Part shown: in pieces, positions 50,055 through 58,879 of the stretch
How the letters are laid out: each line of letters opens with the position of its first letter
How positions within the stretch are numbered: the stretch's first letter is position 1
Source: Candidatus Peregrinibacteria bacterium
Lineage (GTDB): Bacteria > Patescibacteriota > Gracilibacteria > Peribacterales > Peribacteraceae
Direction of reading: 5' to 3'
Assembly: GCA_016186175.1 (NCBI GenBank)
Contig: JACPMB010000008.1
Coordinates: 1 to 59,824, forward strand
Length of the DNA: 59,824 nucleotides
Made by a program: the position numbers and the translations under genes
Notes under the pieces: model-generated
Database searches by the model: none
What the model saw: the letters and a program-made list of their open reading frames with translations, nothing else
Told to the model about the DNA's origin: nothing

Positions 50055-52583
50055 CTACTCCTGGTCTAAGCGGGCGGCGAGAGCCGAATCCCATTTTTTG
50101 CGCGCTTCCGGATGATCTTCGTCCAGAACGGCATTAGAGCCGTTCCTGACGACCATCCGTCCGCTTCCGTCGGTAAATCCGATATCACTGGCATGGACGC
50201 CGAGGCGTCTGGACAATTTCATGAGCGTTGCTACGGAATCGGGATTTATCTCAATCAGGAACCCCGGCGTCTGCGAGAATAACAGGCGATCCGGCGGCAG
50301 CGAACTCTCCATTGCGTCAAGACCCACTTGGATGCCGAGCTTGCTGTCTTCCCTTCTGTGCGGACACAGAATTTCGAAGAGCCCCAGCATAAGCCCCCCG
50401 TCGCTGATATCGTGACACGAAAGAACAAGGCCTTTTCCAATGGCGTCAATTATGAATCGCATCTGCCGCGCGGCTTCGGCAAAGTCAGGCTGCGGCAGAT
50501 TCGATCCGATCAGAGAATCGCGATCCGCTCCAATTAGATCCTCCAAAATTTCGTAATACGCCGATCCGCCGCATTCGTCTTTACGGTCCCCGACCAATAT
50601 CAAACGCGATCCGGATTTCTTAAGCTGCATGGTTATGGCCTTAGTCGCGTCCGGAATTACGCCTATGCAGCAGACGATCGCAGATGGAGGAATGGCACTG
50701 AGCGCATGCGAGGTATCTGGAAGAGAGTTATAGAGGCTGACATTCCCTGAGATGACGGGCACGCACTCGCCGTCGAAGGTGATCGCCCGCGCGGCGTCAC
50801 TTATGCCTTTCACTCCTTGCTCGAGCGCGGCCAGGTGCCCGGGGACTTCCGGGTTGCCGTAGTTAAGGCAGTCGGTGAGCGCGCGCGGCGTCGCCCCGAT
50901 GGCGGCCACGTTCATCATCGCCTCGAGCGCCGCAAGCGAGCCCTGCCAGTACGCCGAAATCCTGCCGTATCTCGGGTTGCCATCGGCGGCGAACGCCGCC
51001 CCGACCTTTTCATCCGCTGCGTCGAGTTTCCAGTCTGGATGTGAGCCTCCCGGCAAATAGGACGCCAAATCGCGCAACGGCATTATCAGCGACGCATCCG
51101 CTTCGCCGGCCTCCACAATCGTGTTTCCGATAACCGTTTTGTCGTAGTGTCGAAAAACGCGGGATTTGGAGGCGTAATTTGGGTGTGAAAGCATCGCGTG
51201 GAATACTTCGGGGATGGTCGTCCGAAAGGTCCCCGCCCGGACGACCGTTCGGTTTTGCTGGCGTCCCTCTCCACCATCACACGCTCCGCTTGGGAAAGGG
51301 GAGGGGATGGCGATCGCTATATTTCCGCGTTCGTCGCATGATATATCCGGTTCCGTTCGCTTTCTTTCCGCCAGATTGGTTGGGCGGTTGTAGAGCAGGC
51401 CACTCGTGATGTCCCGCGAGCGCGCTTCGCAGACCGTCACGCGATTATGCGTGAGCCGGTACAGCCCGCTGCCGTTCACTTTTCCTATCACGCTGGCGCG
51501 CGCGTTTTCGGCGACTCCAGGGAGATCCCAGTCCTCGTTGTAGTGCCTGACGATATGTTGCGTGAGCGACGGATGGCACATCCAGCAAAACCGCTCCTGC
51601 GTTTCGGCGCATGCGATCACTTCCGGCGGCAGGTTTGGGATCGAGACGTGCACCCGCGAGAGCTCCATGTCGGCGCCGTAGTTCCTCCCCGTCACTTGCT
51701 CCACCGTCGCGCACACCACTCCGCCGGCGCCAAGGTCTTTGAAGCTGACCCTGTGCATATTATTGGTTTCGGCGAGCCAGTCGAATAAAGCATAGGAGGA
51801 TATCAGGAGATGGCGTCCGAGAAACGGATTGGGTTCCTGCACGGCGCCTGTATTCTGTTCTTTCTTCTCTTTTTCCATTGAGGCGCTGGCGAAAGCCGCG
51901 CCGCCAAAGCCGCTAAAGTCCGTCGGCTTTCCCACTATTATGATGTCGTAGGCCTCCTCCGCCGCCTCCTCCGGAACCTCGCTGTGAATCACTTCGTCTT
52001 CGCGGACGATGCCGATGGCGACTGCATTAACCAGACAGTTGCCATTGAATCCTGCGTCGAAAACTGTGTCTCCTCCAAGATTCGGCACGCCAAGCGGATT
52101 ACCGTAGCCTCCCACGCCGCGCATCACCTCTTTGGAGATCCCGCGGGATTCAGGCGTTTTAAGATCGCCCAGCCTGAGCATGTCCATACAACCGATCACG
52201 CGCGCGCCCATGCACGCGACGTCGCGCACCGTTCCGCCGACGCCCGTAGCGGCTCCCTCGAATGGCACGACCTGCGACGGATGATTGTGCGATTCGTGCG
52301 ATACGACGATTCCCCATCTGCGTCCTGGCGGCCCGTCAGTCAACGCCACGATTCCGCTGTCTTCCTTTGGTCCGAGAATGACGTGCTTTCCTGTTACAGG
52401 CAGCATCTTCAAAAATCTTCGCGATGATTTGTAACTGGAATGCTCGCTGCCCTGGATTCCCCAAATTACTGCTTCAACCACCGTCGGCGGGCGTCCTAGC
52501 AGAGATTCCACCTTTCTTGCTTCATCCACGGTCAGTCCTATCGAGTATTTATCCAAAGACTCCTTCACCAGAACGTCGCTCAT
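50055..52583 (-). CDS. purL: FGAM synthase subunit PurL
   Basis: ATP-dependent formylglycinamidine ribonucleotide synthase, working with PurQ (34699). The 843 residues have GSEHSSYKSSRRFL, the conserved SHESHNHPSQVVPFEGAATG, DLGAGG and the second half with GGSAYYE and LSCHDISDGGL. It is longer than the ~740 of the small PurL type. One contributor is a loop at ~418-461 containing IPSPFPSGACDGGEGRQQNR, whose DNA (GGGAAAGGGGAGGGG on the plus strand) resembles repeat sequence. I chose the ATG at 52583. It is divergent from murJ with ~95 bp between starts. Confidence 0.95.
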   Translation of the reverse strand: MSDVLVKESLDKYSIGLTVDEARKVESLLGRPPTVVEAVIWGIQGSEHSSYKSSRRFLKMLPVTGKHVILGPKEDSGIVALTDGPPGRRWGIVVSHESHNHPSQVVPFEGAATGVGGTVRDVACMGARVIGCMDMLRLGDLKTPESRGISKEVMRGVGGYGNPLGVPNLGGDTVFDAGFNGNCLVNAVAIGIVREDEVIHSEVPEEAAEEAYDIIIVGKPTDFSGFGGAAFASASMEKEKKEQNTGAVQEPNPFLGRHLLISSYALFDWLAETNNMHRVSFKDLGAGGVVCATVEQVTGRNYGADMELSRVHVSIPNLPPEVIACAETQERFCWMCHPSLTQHIVRHYNEDWDLPGVAENARASVIGKVNGSGLYRLTHNRVTVCEARSRDITSGLLYNRPTNLAERKRTEPDISCDERGNIAIAIPSPFPSGACDGGEGRQQNRTVVRAGTFRTTIPEVFHAMLSHPNYASKSRVFRHYDKTVIGNTIVEAGEADASLIMPLRDLASYLPGGSHPDWKLDAADEKVGAAFAADGNPRYGRISAYWQGSLAALEAMMNVAAIGATPRALTDCLNYGNPEVPGHLAALEQGVKGISDAARAITFDGECVPVISGNVSLYNSLPDTSHALSAIPPSAIVCCIGVIPDATKAITMQLKKSGSRLILVGDRKDECGGSAYYEILEDLIGADRDSLIGSNLPQPDFAEAARQMRFIIDAIGKGLVLSCHDISDGGLMLGLFEILCPHRREDSKLGIQVGLDAMESSLPPDRLLFSQTPGFLIEINPDSVATLMKLSRRLGVHASDIGFTDGSGRMVVRNGSNAVLDEDHPEARKKWDSALAARLDQE

Positions 52584-52677
52584 TGCCGAAAATCGCAGAA
52601 TCGGGGCTTCTATGTTTAAAAGATACGCAAAGAAGACGATCAAGGCAAAGCGTGGGCATTGCGGTATTCTGTCACGG

Positions 52678-54021
52678 ATGCGCCTTCCGCACTTCCTACA
52701 TCAACACCGCCTGCTCGGAGGCGCGATGGCTCTTGCTATCACGCAATTCGGAGCCTCGTTCGCCGGATTGATCCGGGACAATCTTCTGGCGCGGACATTC
52801 CCTGGTCTCGGCATCGTGGACGTTTATATAGCGTCATTTCATCCGAGCGATCTGCTCTTACAAATATGCATCATGTCAGCGCTCGGAACAGTTTTTGTGC
52901 CGATTCTCGCTGCGCATAGGGCGCATGGACGAAAGGAGGAGATGTCGCAGGTGCTGTTCGGCACGATGGCGATAGGAGGGCTCCTCTTCGGTGCGATAGC
53001 CCTCGTCACGACAATCGCCATGCCGTGGCTGGCTCCGCATCTCGTGCGCTTTGAAGGCGGGCAGCTCTCGCTCTACATCCATTTCGCCCAGTTCACGCTT
53101 CTCACCAATCTCCTGTTCGTGTTCGGGAATGCTTTTGGTCAGGCGCTCATTACGGAGCAGCGGTACTGGATTTACGGACTTACGCCGATTATCTATACCG
53201 CAGGCACAATTTTCGGGACGCTGTTCCTGACGCCCGTCGTTGGCGTCTACGGCCCGATGGTGGGAACCGTCCTCGGAGCACTCCTCTTTGTCATCTGGCG
53301 GGCCGCCGGAGTGTTCCGCGCCGGCTACCGCCTCCCGAGGCAATTCTGGCATCCCGATCTCCACGAAATGGGCATCCTCATGCTCCCACGCATGTTCGCG
53401 TTCGGGGCGGTGCAGATGCAATTGTTGCTGTTCGACACCATTGCCTCGGGGCTCGATCGCGGCTCGATAACGATCAACGCATACGCGAGGAACTTCCAGA
53501 GCGTTCTTGTCGGCGTTGCCGGCATAGCGCTTGCCCAGTCGGCTTATTCACTGATGTGCCAGGCGGCCGCCAAAGGCGAATCACGGCGGTTCCGAATCTA
53601 CGTTGAAAAAGGCCTATTGACGATGGCGCTGCTGATAGTGCCGGCCAGCACGATCCTGATTTTTGCCGCTCCTCTTGCGGCGCGGCTGGTACATCTGAAT
53701 TCGGAGACATGGTATCCCGCCTTCCGCATCGCACTCATGCTGTATGTCGTGAGCGCAACCTTCGAGAGCGCGTCGCATTTGCTCCTTCGAGGATTCTACG
53801 CGTACAAAGACACGCTGGTGCCGGCGATTCTGATTGTTGGATCCGCATTCCTTTCAATTGGCGTTGCGTGGCGCTTTACGGACCGTGTCGGGGTCTACGC
53901 GTTGCCGATCGGATATTCGCTTGGACAAGTTGTCCAGGCGGTTGGCCTTGGAATCCTTCTCATGAGGAAAGTCAACGCAGGATCTCGAATGACGTCAGAT
54001 GTTTCTCCGGATCCTCCGTGA
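52678..54021 (+). CDS. murJ: lipid II flippase MurJ (MviN) family
   Basis: A 447-residue integral membrane protein of the MOP superfamily with about 13-14 hydrophobic helices. The N-terminal region FAGLIRDNLLARTFPGLGIVD matches the MurJ signature, where the conserved arginines line the lipid II cavity, and SALGTVFVPILAAH follows. It should flip lipid II across the membrane. I chose the ATG at 52678; TATTCT lies 7 nt upstream. A longer frame from 52612 overlaps the purL start region and adds a basic non-homologous stretch. Confidence 0.9.
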   Translation: MRLPHFLHQHRLLGGAMALAITQFGASFAGLIRDNLLARTFPGLGIVDVYIASFHPSDLLLQICIMSALGTVFVPILAAHRAHGRKEEMSQVLFGTMAIGGLLFGAIALVTTIAMPWLAPHLVRFEGGQLSLYIHFAQFTLLTNLLFVFGNAFGQALITEQRYWIYGLTPIIYTAGTIFGTLFLTPVVGVYGPMVGTVLGALLFVIWRAAGVFRAGYRLPRQFWHPDLHEMGILMLPRMFAFGAVQMQLLLFDTIASGLDRGSITINAYARNFQSVLVGVAGIALAQSAYSLMCQAAAKGESRRFRIYVEKGLLTMALLIVPASTILIFAAPLAARLVHLNSETWYPAFRIALMLYVVSATFESASHLLLRGFYAYKDTLVPAILIVGSAFLSIGVAWRFTDRVGVYALPIGYSLGQVVQAVGLGILLMRKVNAGSRMTSDVSPDPP

Positions 54022-54133
54022 CTGCGACCGCGGAAAAACACACTTTGCACTTTTCCAGCGATTAAGAGGCGCACGGCCGACACAATCACATGGTAAAGCC
54101 ATTGTCCCATTTTGTACCTCGCCATAACATCTG

Positions 54134-54679
54134 TCACTTCTTTTTCACCTGCGTGAAATCCAGCTCGACCGGAGTCTCCCGATCGAAGATCAGAACAAGT
54201 ACATTGAGCTTGCCTTTGTTCACGTCAACGCTCTGCACTGATCCGTCGTAGTTTTTGAACGGCCCGTCTATGATCACGACAAGGTCGCCGACCTGGAAGT
54301 CGCTGCGGAACTTGGCTTGCTCCTCGCCGATGCGGCGCTCGATGACGCCGAATTCCTCGGGGCTGACAGGCACCGGAATGTTCCCCGAGCCGACGAAGCC
54401 GGTGACGTTGGGGGTGTTGCGGACGGCGTACCATGATTCGTCGGTCACTATCATGTTCACGAGCACGTAGCCCGGAAAGAGCTTGCGTTCCTCCTCAACG
54501 GGTTCGCCCCTCTTGAAAACCAGTTGCTTCTCCTTTGGCACCATCACGGTGAAGATGTAATCCTGCATGCCGAGCGATTCAATGCGCTGCTCGAGCGCCT
54601 GTTTGACGCTGTCCTCGTAGCCTGAATACGTGTGAAGCACGTACCAGTTGCGACCGGCGCGCGGATCCTGCTTGCCCAT
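54134..54679 (-). CDS. nusG: transcription termination/antitermination factor NusG
   Basis: A 181-residue factor that binds RNA polymerase. The NGN domain starts WYVLHTYSGYEDSVKQALEQ and has FPGYVLVNM and NTPNVTGFVGS. The KOW domain has VGDLVVIIDGPFKNYDG. It lies 2 nt after secE, the normal secE-nusG order; ribosomal proteins L11/L1 do not follow. Confidence 0.96.
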   Translation of the reverse strand: MGKQDPRAGRNWYVLHTYSGYEDSVKQALEQRIESLGMQDYIFTVMVPKEKQLVFKRGEPVEEERKLFPGYVLVNMIVTDESWYAVRNTPNVTGFVGSGNIPVPVSPEEFGVIERRIGEEQAKFRSDFQVGDLVVIIDGPFKNYDGSVQSVDVNKGKLNVLVLIFDRETPVELDFTQVKKK

Positions 54680-54681
54680 GG

Positions 54682-54876
54682 TCAGAAGGCGAGAGAAAGG
54701 AGAAAGCGGACGACTGAGCTCAGGATAAAATCAACGACTCCGAATGCGGCGGAACTGACAAGAGTGAAAGCGAGTACGACGGCGGAAAGTCGCACTGCCT
54801 GCTGGCGTGTCGGCCATCTGACCAGCTCCAGTTCCTGAATTGCCTCGTCGATGTAAGCGAATGTCGCGTTGAGCAT
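54682..54876 (-). CDS. secE: protein translocase subunit SecE
   Basis: A 64-residue single-span protein: an amphipathic helix ending ELVRWPTRQQAVRLS, with the conserved WPT, and one membrane helix (VVLAFTLVSSAAFGVVDFIL). This is the short SecE type. Together with SecY and SecG it would form the export channel used by the many signal-peptide proteins in this window. Confidence 0.92.
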   Translation of the reverse strand: MLNATFAYIDEAIQELELVRWPTRQQAVRLSAVVLAFTLVSSAAFGVVDFILSSVVRFLLSLAF

Positions 54877-54892
54877 GGTTAACGGCGATATG

Positions 54893-54912
54893 AAAAAAGC
54901 CCCGAGGGGACT
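54893..54912 (-). terminator. rho-independent terminator after lepB
   Basis: Read on the minus strand, AGTCCCCTCGGGGCTTTTTT forms a short GC-rich hairpin followed by six Ts. It lies between lepB and secE. Confidence 0.55.
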
Positions 54913-54964
54913 GCCTTCATGCTACATGGATGGCTGGATGACGCAAGGCAATCGGCAGTAGCAA

Positions 54965-55591
54965 TCATAATCCGTATTCCGGCGCTTCCAACGCGTGAAT
55001 TTTAGTAATTGGAAGGGCGATAAACCAGACTCTTCCCTTTATATCGCCTTCCTTGACGAATGGCGTTGGCTCCCCGTCGGATCCAATGAAGCTGCGCGAA
55101 TCCAGGCTGCCCTGACGATTGTCGCCCAGCAGGAAGTATTCGCCCTCCGGCACTTTGTAACTGACCGCCGCGCGGTCGCCGCTGCCGGGAGGATGGCGGT
55201 ACGTGTGCCCGAGATTCTTCTGATTCAAATAGCCGGATTCGTCCAGCAGTCGTTCCTCCTGATCCTCCTGCGTCTTAACTTTCACGAAGCCGTCATCAAT
55301 CACTATAGTATCGCCCGGCGTTCCGATCACCCGTTTGACGTAGTATTTGCCGGGGTCGTTCGGCGGGCGGAATACAACGACGTCTCCGCGGGACGGATTG
55401 CCGACAAGAAAGGCGAACTTGTTTATTATGATGTATTCCTTGTCTGACAGAGTGTCTATCATCGAGCCGCCTTCGACTTGAAAAGGCGAAACCAGGAACG
55501 TTCTGACGCCGGCCACAATCGCCACTATCACGACGATATTGAAAGCTACGTCCAGGAGGTGATACCGGAATCCGTGTTTCTGCAAGCGCAT
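54965..55591 (-). CDS. lepB: signal peptidase I
   Basis: Membrane serine protease that removes signal peptides. The 208 residues have one N-terminal membrane helix (VAFNIVVIVAIVAGVRTFLV), the catalytic serine S43 in EGGSMIDTL, the lysine K86 in YYVKRVIG, and the box GDNRQGSLDSR. TACAAT lies 8 nt before the ATG at 55591, suggesting a leaderless message. Confidence 0.95.
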   Translation of the reverse strand: MRLQKHGFRYHLLDVAFNIVVIVAIVAGVRTFLVSPFQVEGGSMIDTLSDKEYIIINKFAFLVGNPSRGDVVVFRPPNDPGKYYVKRVIGTPGDTIVIDDGFVKVKTQEDQEERLLDESGYLNQKNLGHTYRHPPGSGDRAAVSYKVPEGEYFLLGDNRQGSLDSRSFIGSDGEPTPFVKEGDIKGRVWFIALPITKIHALEAPEYGL

Positions 55592-55659
55592 GCCGGAACA
55601 TTGTACGATCCGGCGCCCTCGGTGTACAGAGTATTACGGCAGGGGATACACTGCCATGC

Positions 55660-56328
55660 ATGATGGACGGGTATCTGTTCAGAAAACATCTGGAAAACGA
55701 TGAAGAAATCAGAATGGTGGTGCACAAGCACTGGCTGATCGGAATGCGTTATCTGATACTGCCGACCATTTCGTTCCTTCTTTCCGCTGCGCTGCTCACG
55801 CCAATGTCTTCTCAGGCGGCCGCGATTCTTGGAGCGATTTGGGCGATCGCGTCGCTCGTCTGGTGGCTGCGTAATTTCTCTGATTACTATTTGGATGCCT
55901 GGATCATAACTAATCACGGCATCATAGATCTGGAATGGCTCGGCTGGTTCCATAGGCAGTCCGCGCGCATTCTGTACAGCGATATTCAGGGCGTGAGCAC
56001 GGAAATACAGGGAGTCGCCGCGACGCTCTTGCGTTACGGCAAGGTTGCCGTGGAAAAGATATCTACCGGATCCGCCATTTCCATCGCCCATGTTCCACGC
56101 CCGCGCAGAATCGAATCGGCGATATTGATGAACATGGAGGCCTATCTGCACGCCAAGAATCTTAAAAACGCGAAGCACGTCGAGGAGCTGATCTCGCAAT
56201 TCGTCTCGCAGCGCGTGCAGGAAGGCGATCTGCGGCAAAATTCCAACTCAGCGTCCTCCTCCGTAAATCAGACGCGCCGCCGGTCAGGCAGGGCGTCGTT
56301 CACATCGTCCAGGATCGGATCGCCATGA
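55660..56328 (+). CDS. membrane protein with bacterial PH-like domain
   Basis: A 222-residue protein with two membrane helices (ILPTISFLLSAALLTP and ILGAIWAIASLVWWL). A domain resembling bacterial PH (YdbS-like) folds follows: DAWIITNHGIIDLEW, then SARILYSDIQGVSTEIQG and YGKVAVEKISTGSAISIAHV. The C-terminal ~50 residues are polar. The function is unknown. The stop overlaps the pth start by 4 bp (ATGA). Confidence 0.7.
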   Translation: MMDGYLFRKHLENDEEIRMVVHKHWLIGMRYLILPTISFLLSAALLTPMSSQAAAILGAIWAIASLVWWLRNFSDYYLDAWIITNHGIIDLEWLGWFHRQSARILYSDIQGVSTEIQGVAATLLRYGKVAVEKISTGSAISIAHVPRPRRIESAILMNMEAYLHAKNLKNAKHVEELISQFVSQRVQEGDLRQNSNSASSSVNQTRRRSGRASFTSSRIGSP

Positions 56329-56885
56329 AGCCGCACCTCGTTATAATCGGTCTGGGCAATCCTGGAATGGAGCATAAGAACTCAAGGCACAACGCCGGTT
56401 TCCGCGCTTTGGACCTGCTATCGGAGAAATTCGGGGAGGGGGAGTGGCTCTGCAGCCAAAAGTTCCTGTGCCGGATGCAGGAAGCAAGGATCATCACCGT
56501 CCCCGTTCTGTTGGTGCAGCCAACCACGTACATGAATCGTTCAGGAGAGTGCGTGCGCAAGATGGTCGAGTTTTACAAACTGAACCCGCGTCAGCAAATT
56601 CTCGTCCTATGCGACGACATTGACCTGCAGGCGGGCGAAATGAGGCTTCGCATGACCGGCGGGCCAGGGACGCATAACGGACTGCGTTCGATAGTCGTTG
56701 TTCTCGGCGAGGAATTCCCGCGAATAAGAATCGGCATAGGAGGATCGCAGCCAAGCGGTGATGACCTGTCGGCGTGGGTCCTAAGCGCGCCATCCGAACA
56801 TGAACAGAAAGCAATAGCCGGCGCCATATCCGGGCTGCCGGAAAAAATAAAGAAATTCATTATGGATCGCGCGGATGACGCGTAG
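56325..56885 (+). CDS. pth: peptidyl-tRNA hydrolase
   Basis: Releases tRNA from stalled peptidyl-tRNA. The 186 residues begin HLVIIGLGNPGMEHKNSRHN with catalytic H22, then QPTTYMNRSG, LVLCDDIDLQAGEMRLR and GTHNGLRSI. It is coupled to the PH-domain gene by a 4-bp overlap. Confidence 0.95.
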   Translation: MKPHLVIIGLGNPGMEHKNSRHNAGFRALDLLSEKFGEGEWLCSQKFLCRMQEARIITVPVLLVQPTTYMNRSGECVRKMVEFYKLNPRQQILVLCDDIDLQAGEMRLRMTGGPGTHNGLRSIVVVLGEEFPRIRIGIGGSQPSGDDLSAWVLSAPSEHEQKAIAGAISGLPEKIKKFIMDRADDA

Positions 56886-56903
56886 GGCAAATTATAGAAA
56901 CTT

Positions 56904-58769
56904 CTATATTTCGTCGGGCATGAATTTTCTGCCCGCGACCACGCCACCGGCCAGTCCGGCGGCAATTACGGCGATCCAGATGAACGCCGGCACACCGTCT
57001 CCGCGCGCGGCTGCGGCGACCGGCCTAAGAAACCGTCTTGTGTTCTCCGTTGCGCCGAAAAAGTCTCCGATTCCTGTTTGCGGCAGATATGGATAATCGC
57101 CGTCATTGCCGTAATCGCCGTCGGTGTTGGACGAATCGCTGATATCCACGGTGGAGTCTGCAGTAGGAAGGTAATCAACATCCGAACTGAAGGCGCGCGC
57201 CGTATTTCGCACTTCGTGGCCTGCGCTGAGCGAGTCGGACAGCCTGCCGCTGTAACTGAAGACGCGATTCTCGCCAGGCCGGAGGTGATCTATGTGCCAG
57301 GCTATCCTGTCTCCGCGAACGTCGCCGGAACCGGCGTCCGTCACCGTGAATTCGGACGTGCTGTACGCGTCGTAGACGCCGATATTGCGAATCTCGCGGT
57401 CATGTGTGTTGCGTACGCTGATCGTGTACGAGACGGAGCTCCCCGCAGTAGCGGTCAGGCGGTCGCTTGATTTTTCGACTTCCAGCGGTCCGGCGTAAAG
57501 ACGATCGGCGCGGTAGCTGCTCAAGCCGCCGGCAACATGCGTCACATCGCTTGTCACGTCCCCCTGCACCATGGCGGTCGCGCGGATCATGGCGCCATCA
57601 GGGGCGTCGCTGCGGACCCTGACGGTGAATGTAAGATCGCGACTGCCGTCCGGCGCGACGGTCATATCCAGCCACCTGACATTTCCCCTCTCGCGGACGC
57701 CGCCCTCGGTTGCCGAGACGAATTCGGAGTACATCGGAATGGCTGCGTCAATATTGGCGTTGGAGTAGAGCCTGCCGGACGAATTTTCAATGTGGATGAC
57801 GTATGTGAGCAAATCGCCCCTGCCGGCCTCGTCGCGGTTGTCGCTTATTGACGATGACAAAGCATACGGCTCGCCGCCAGTCGCCGTTCTGTCGTATGCG
57901 ACCACGTTTCCGGCTCGCGCCGTCACCTGAATGAGGTAACCGCTTGGCACTCGGTCGTCCAAGACGGCGCTGAACGCGAATATCCGCTCGGCGCCAGGAT
58001 TAAGCGTCACGTCCCTCCATACAAGCTCGTTGTCCATTATCGCCGCGCCAGGAGCGTCAATTTGGCGCAGTGCTACTGGTAGCTTAACCCGCACGTGCGT
58101 CACGACGCCGTTCGGCTCCGGATTGCGGACAGCCACGACGTAATCCAGCGTGTCACCGGGGCCGGTGCGGTCGCGGTGATCGGTGACGCTCACATTCAGC
58201 TGGTTCTGCGGATACGGTATCGGCATGCCGCTTACCATTGTCGTGTCGGTTGCCTCGCTGCCATCAGCGATCACGCGGGCGATGAGCATGTGATTTGCAG
58301 GCGCGTTCGGGCTCACGGCTACATGTACCGACAGCCGCCTCGTTTCGCCCCTGAATACGGCGACCTTGTTCCATCTTATGCCGCCGTCCTGACGGACGCC
58401 GTCGTCGCTGACTGATACGATCGAATTTTGCGCCGGCACGTGAAGCGACACATCCACTAGTTTTACCGCCTCCCGCTGCTGCTTAAGAGTAATGACGTAT
58501 ATGAGCGCGCCGCCGGCGGAGACAGTCTCCCGGTTGTCGGTAACCATCACAAAGACGCCTTCGTTCGCGGCTTCGTTGTTGTCATCCAGAGAATCGCATT
58601 CGTTGTCGGCTGGATAATCCGTGCGCCCGTCCGAATCGTCGTCGCTGCCGTTGCTGCACTGCGAATGGCTCGCGTATGCCGTGTCTGCAATGAACGTCCC
58701 GCCCGACGAAAGCAGCAGGCTTAGCGCGACCATTGAATTTAAGACACGAAACAGTGCGGAGGTACGCAT
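56904..58769 (-). CDS. large surface protein with DUF11-type repeats and an LPQTG tail
   Basis: A 621-residue exported protein. The signal peptide (LNSMVALSLLLSSGGTFIAD, cleavage near YASH) is followed by an Asp/Asn-rich segment (CSNGSDDDSDGRTDYPADNE). Four DUF11-like beta-sandwich repeats follow, each with the pattern V-(S/T)-D-N/H-R-x-x-x-x-x-G-x-x-L/V-x-Y-x-(I/V). Near residue 562 lies LPQTG, followed 30 residues later by a hydrophobic segment (FIWIAVIAAGLAGGVVAG) and RKFMPDEI. This is the layout of a sortase substrate, although the gap between motif and helix is longer than usual. No sortase gene is in the window. Confidence 0.8.
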   Translation of the reverse strand: MRTSALFRVLNSMVALSLLLSSGGTFIADTAYASHSQCSNGSDDDSDGRTDYPADNECDSLDDNNEAANEGVFVMVTDNRETVSAGGALIYVITLKQQREAVKLVDVSLHVPAQNSIVSVSDDGVRQDGGIRWNKVAVFRGETRRLSVHVAVSPNAPANHMLIARVIADGSEATDTTMVSGMPIPYPQNQLNVSVTDHRDRTGPGDTLDYVVAVRNPEPNGVVTHVRVKLPVALRQIDAPGAAIMDNELVWRDVTLNPGAERIFAFSAVLDDRVPSGYLIQVTARAGNVVAYDRTATGGEPYALSSSISDNRDEAGRGDLLTYVIHIENSSGRLYSNANIDAAIPMYSEFVSATEGGVRERGNVRWLDMTVAPDGSRDLTFTVRVRSDAPDGAMIRATAMVQGDVTSDVTHVAGGLSSYRADRLYAGPLEVEKSSDRLTATAGSSVSYTISVRNTHDREIRNIGVYDAYSTSEFTVTDAGSGDVRGDRIAWHIDHLRPGENRVFSYSGRLSDSLSAGHEVRNTARAFSSDVDYLPTADSTVDISDSSNTDGDYGNDGDYPYLPQTGIGDFFGATENTRRFLRPVAAAARGDGVPAFIWIAVIAAGLAGGVVAGRKFMPDEI

Positions 58770-58879
58770 ATGGCTGAAAGAAGGAAAAAGGCCATTTTAT
58801 AACATGTAATATTTATTTTGTCCAGCACCGATTATAATTTTGTCGTAAACCGGCAAAATCAGCGTCAAACAGGGAAATG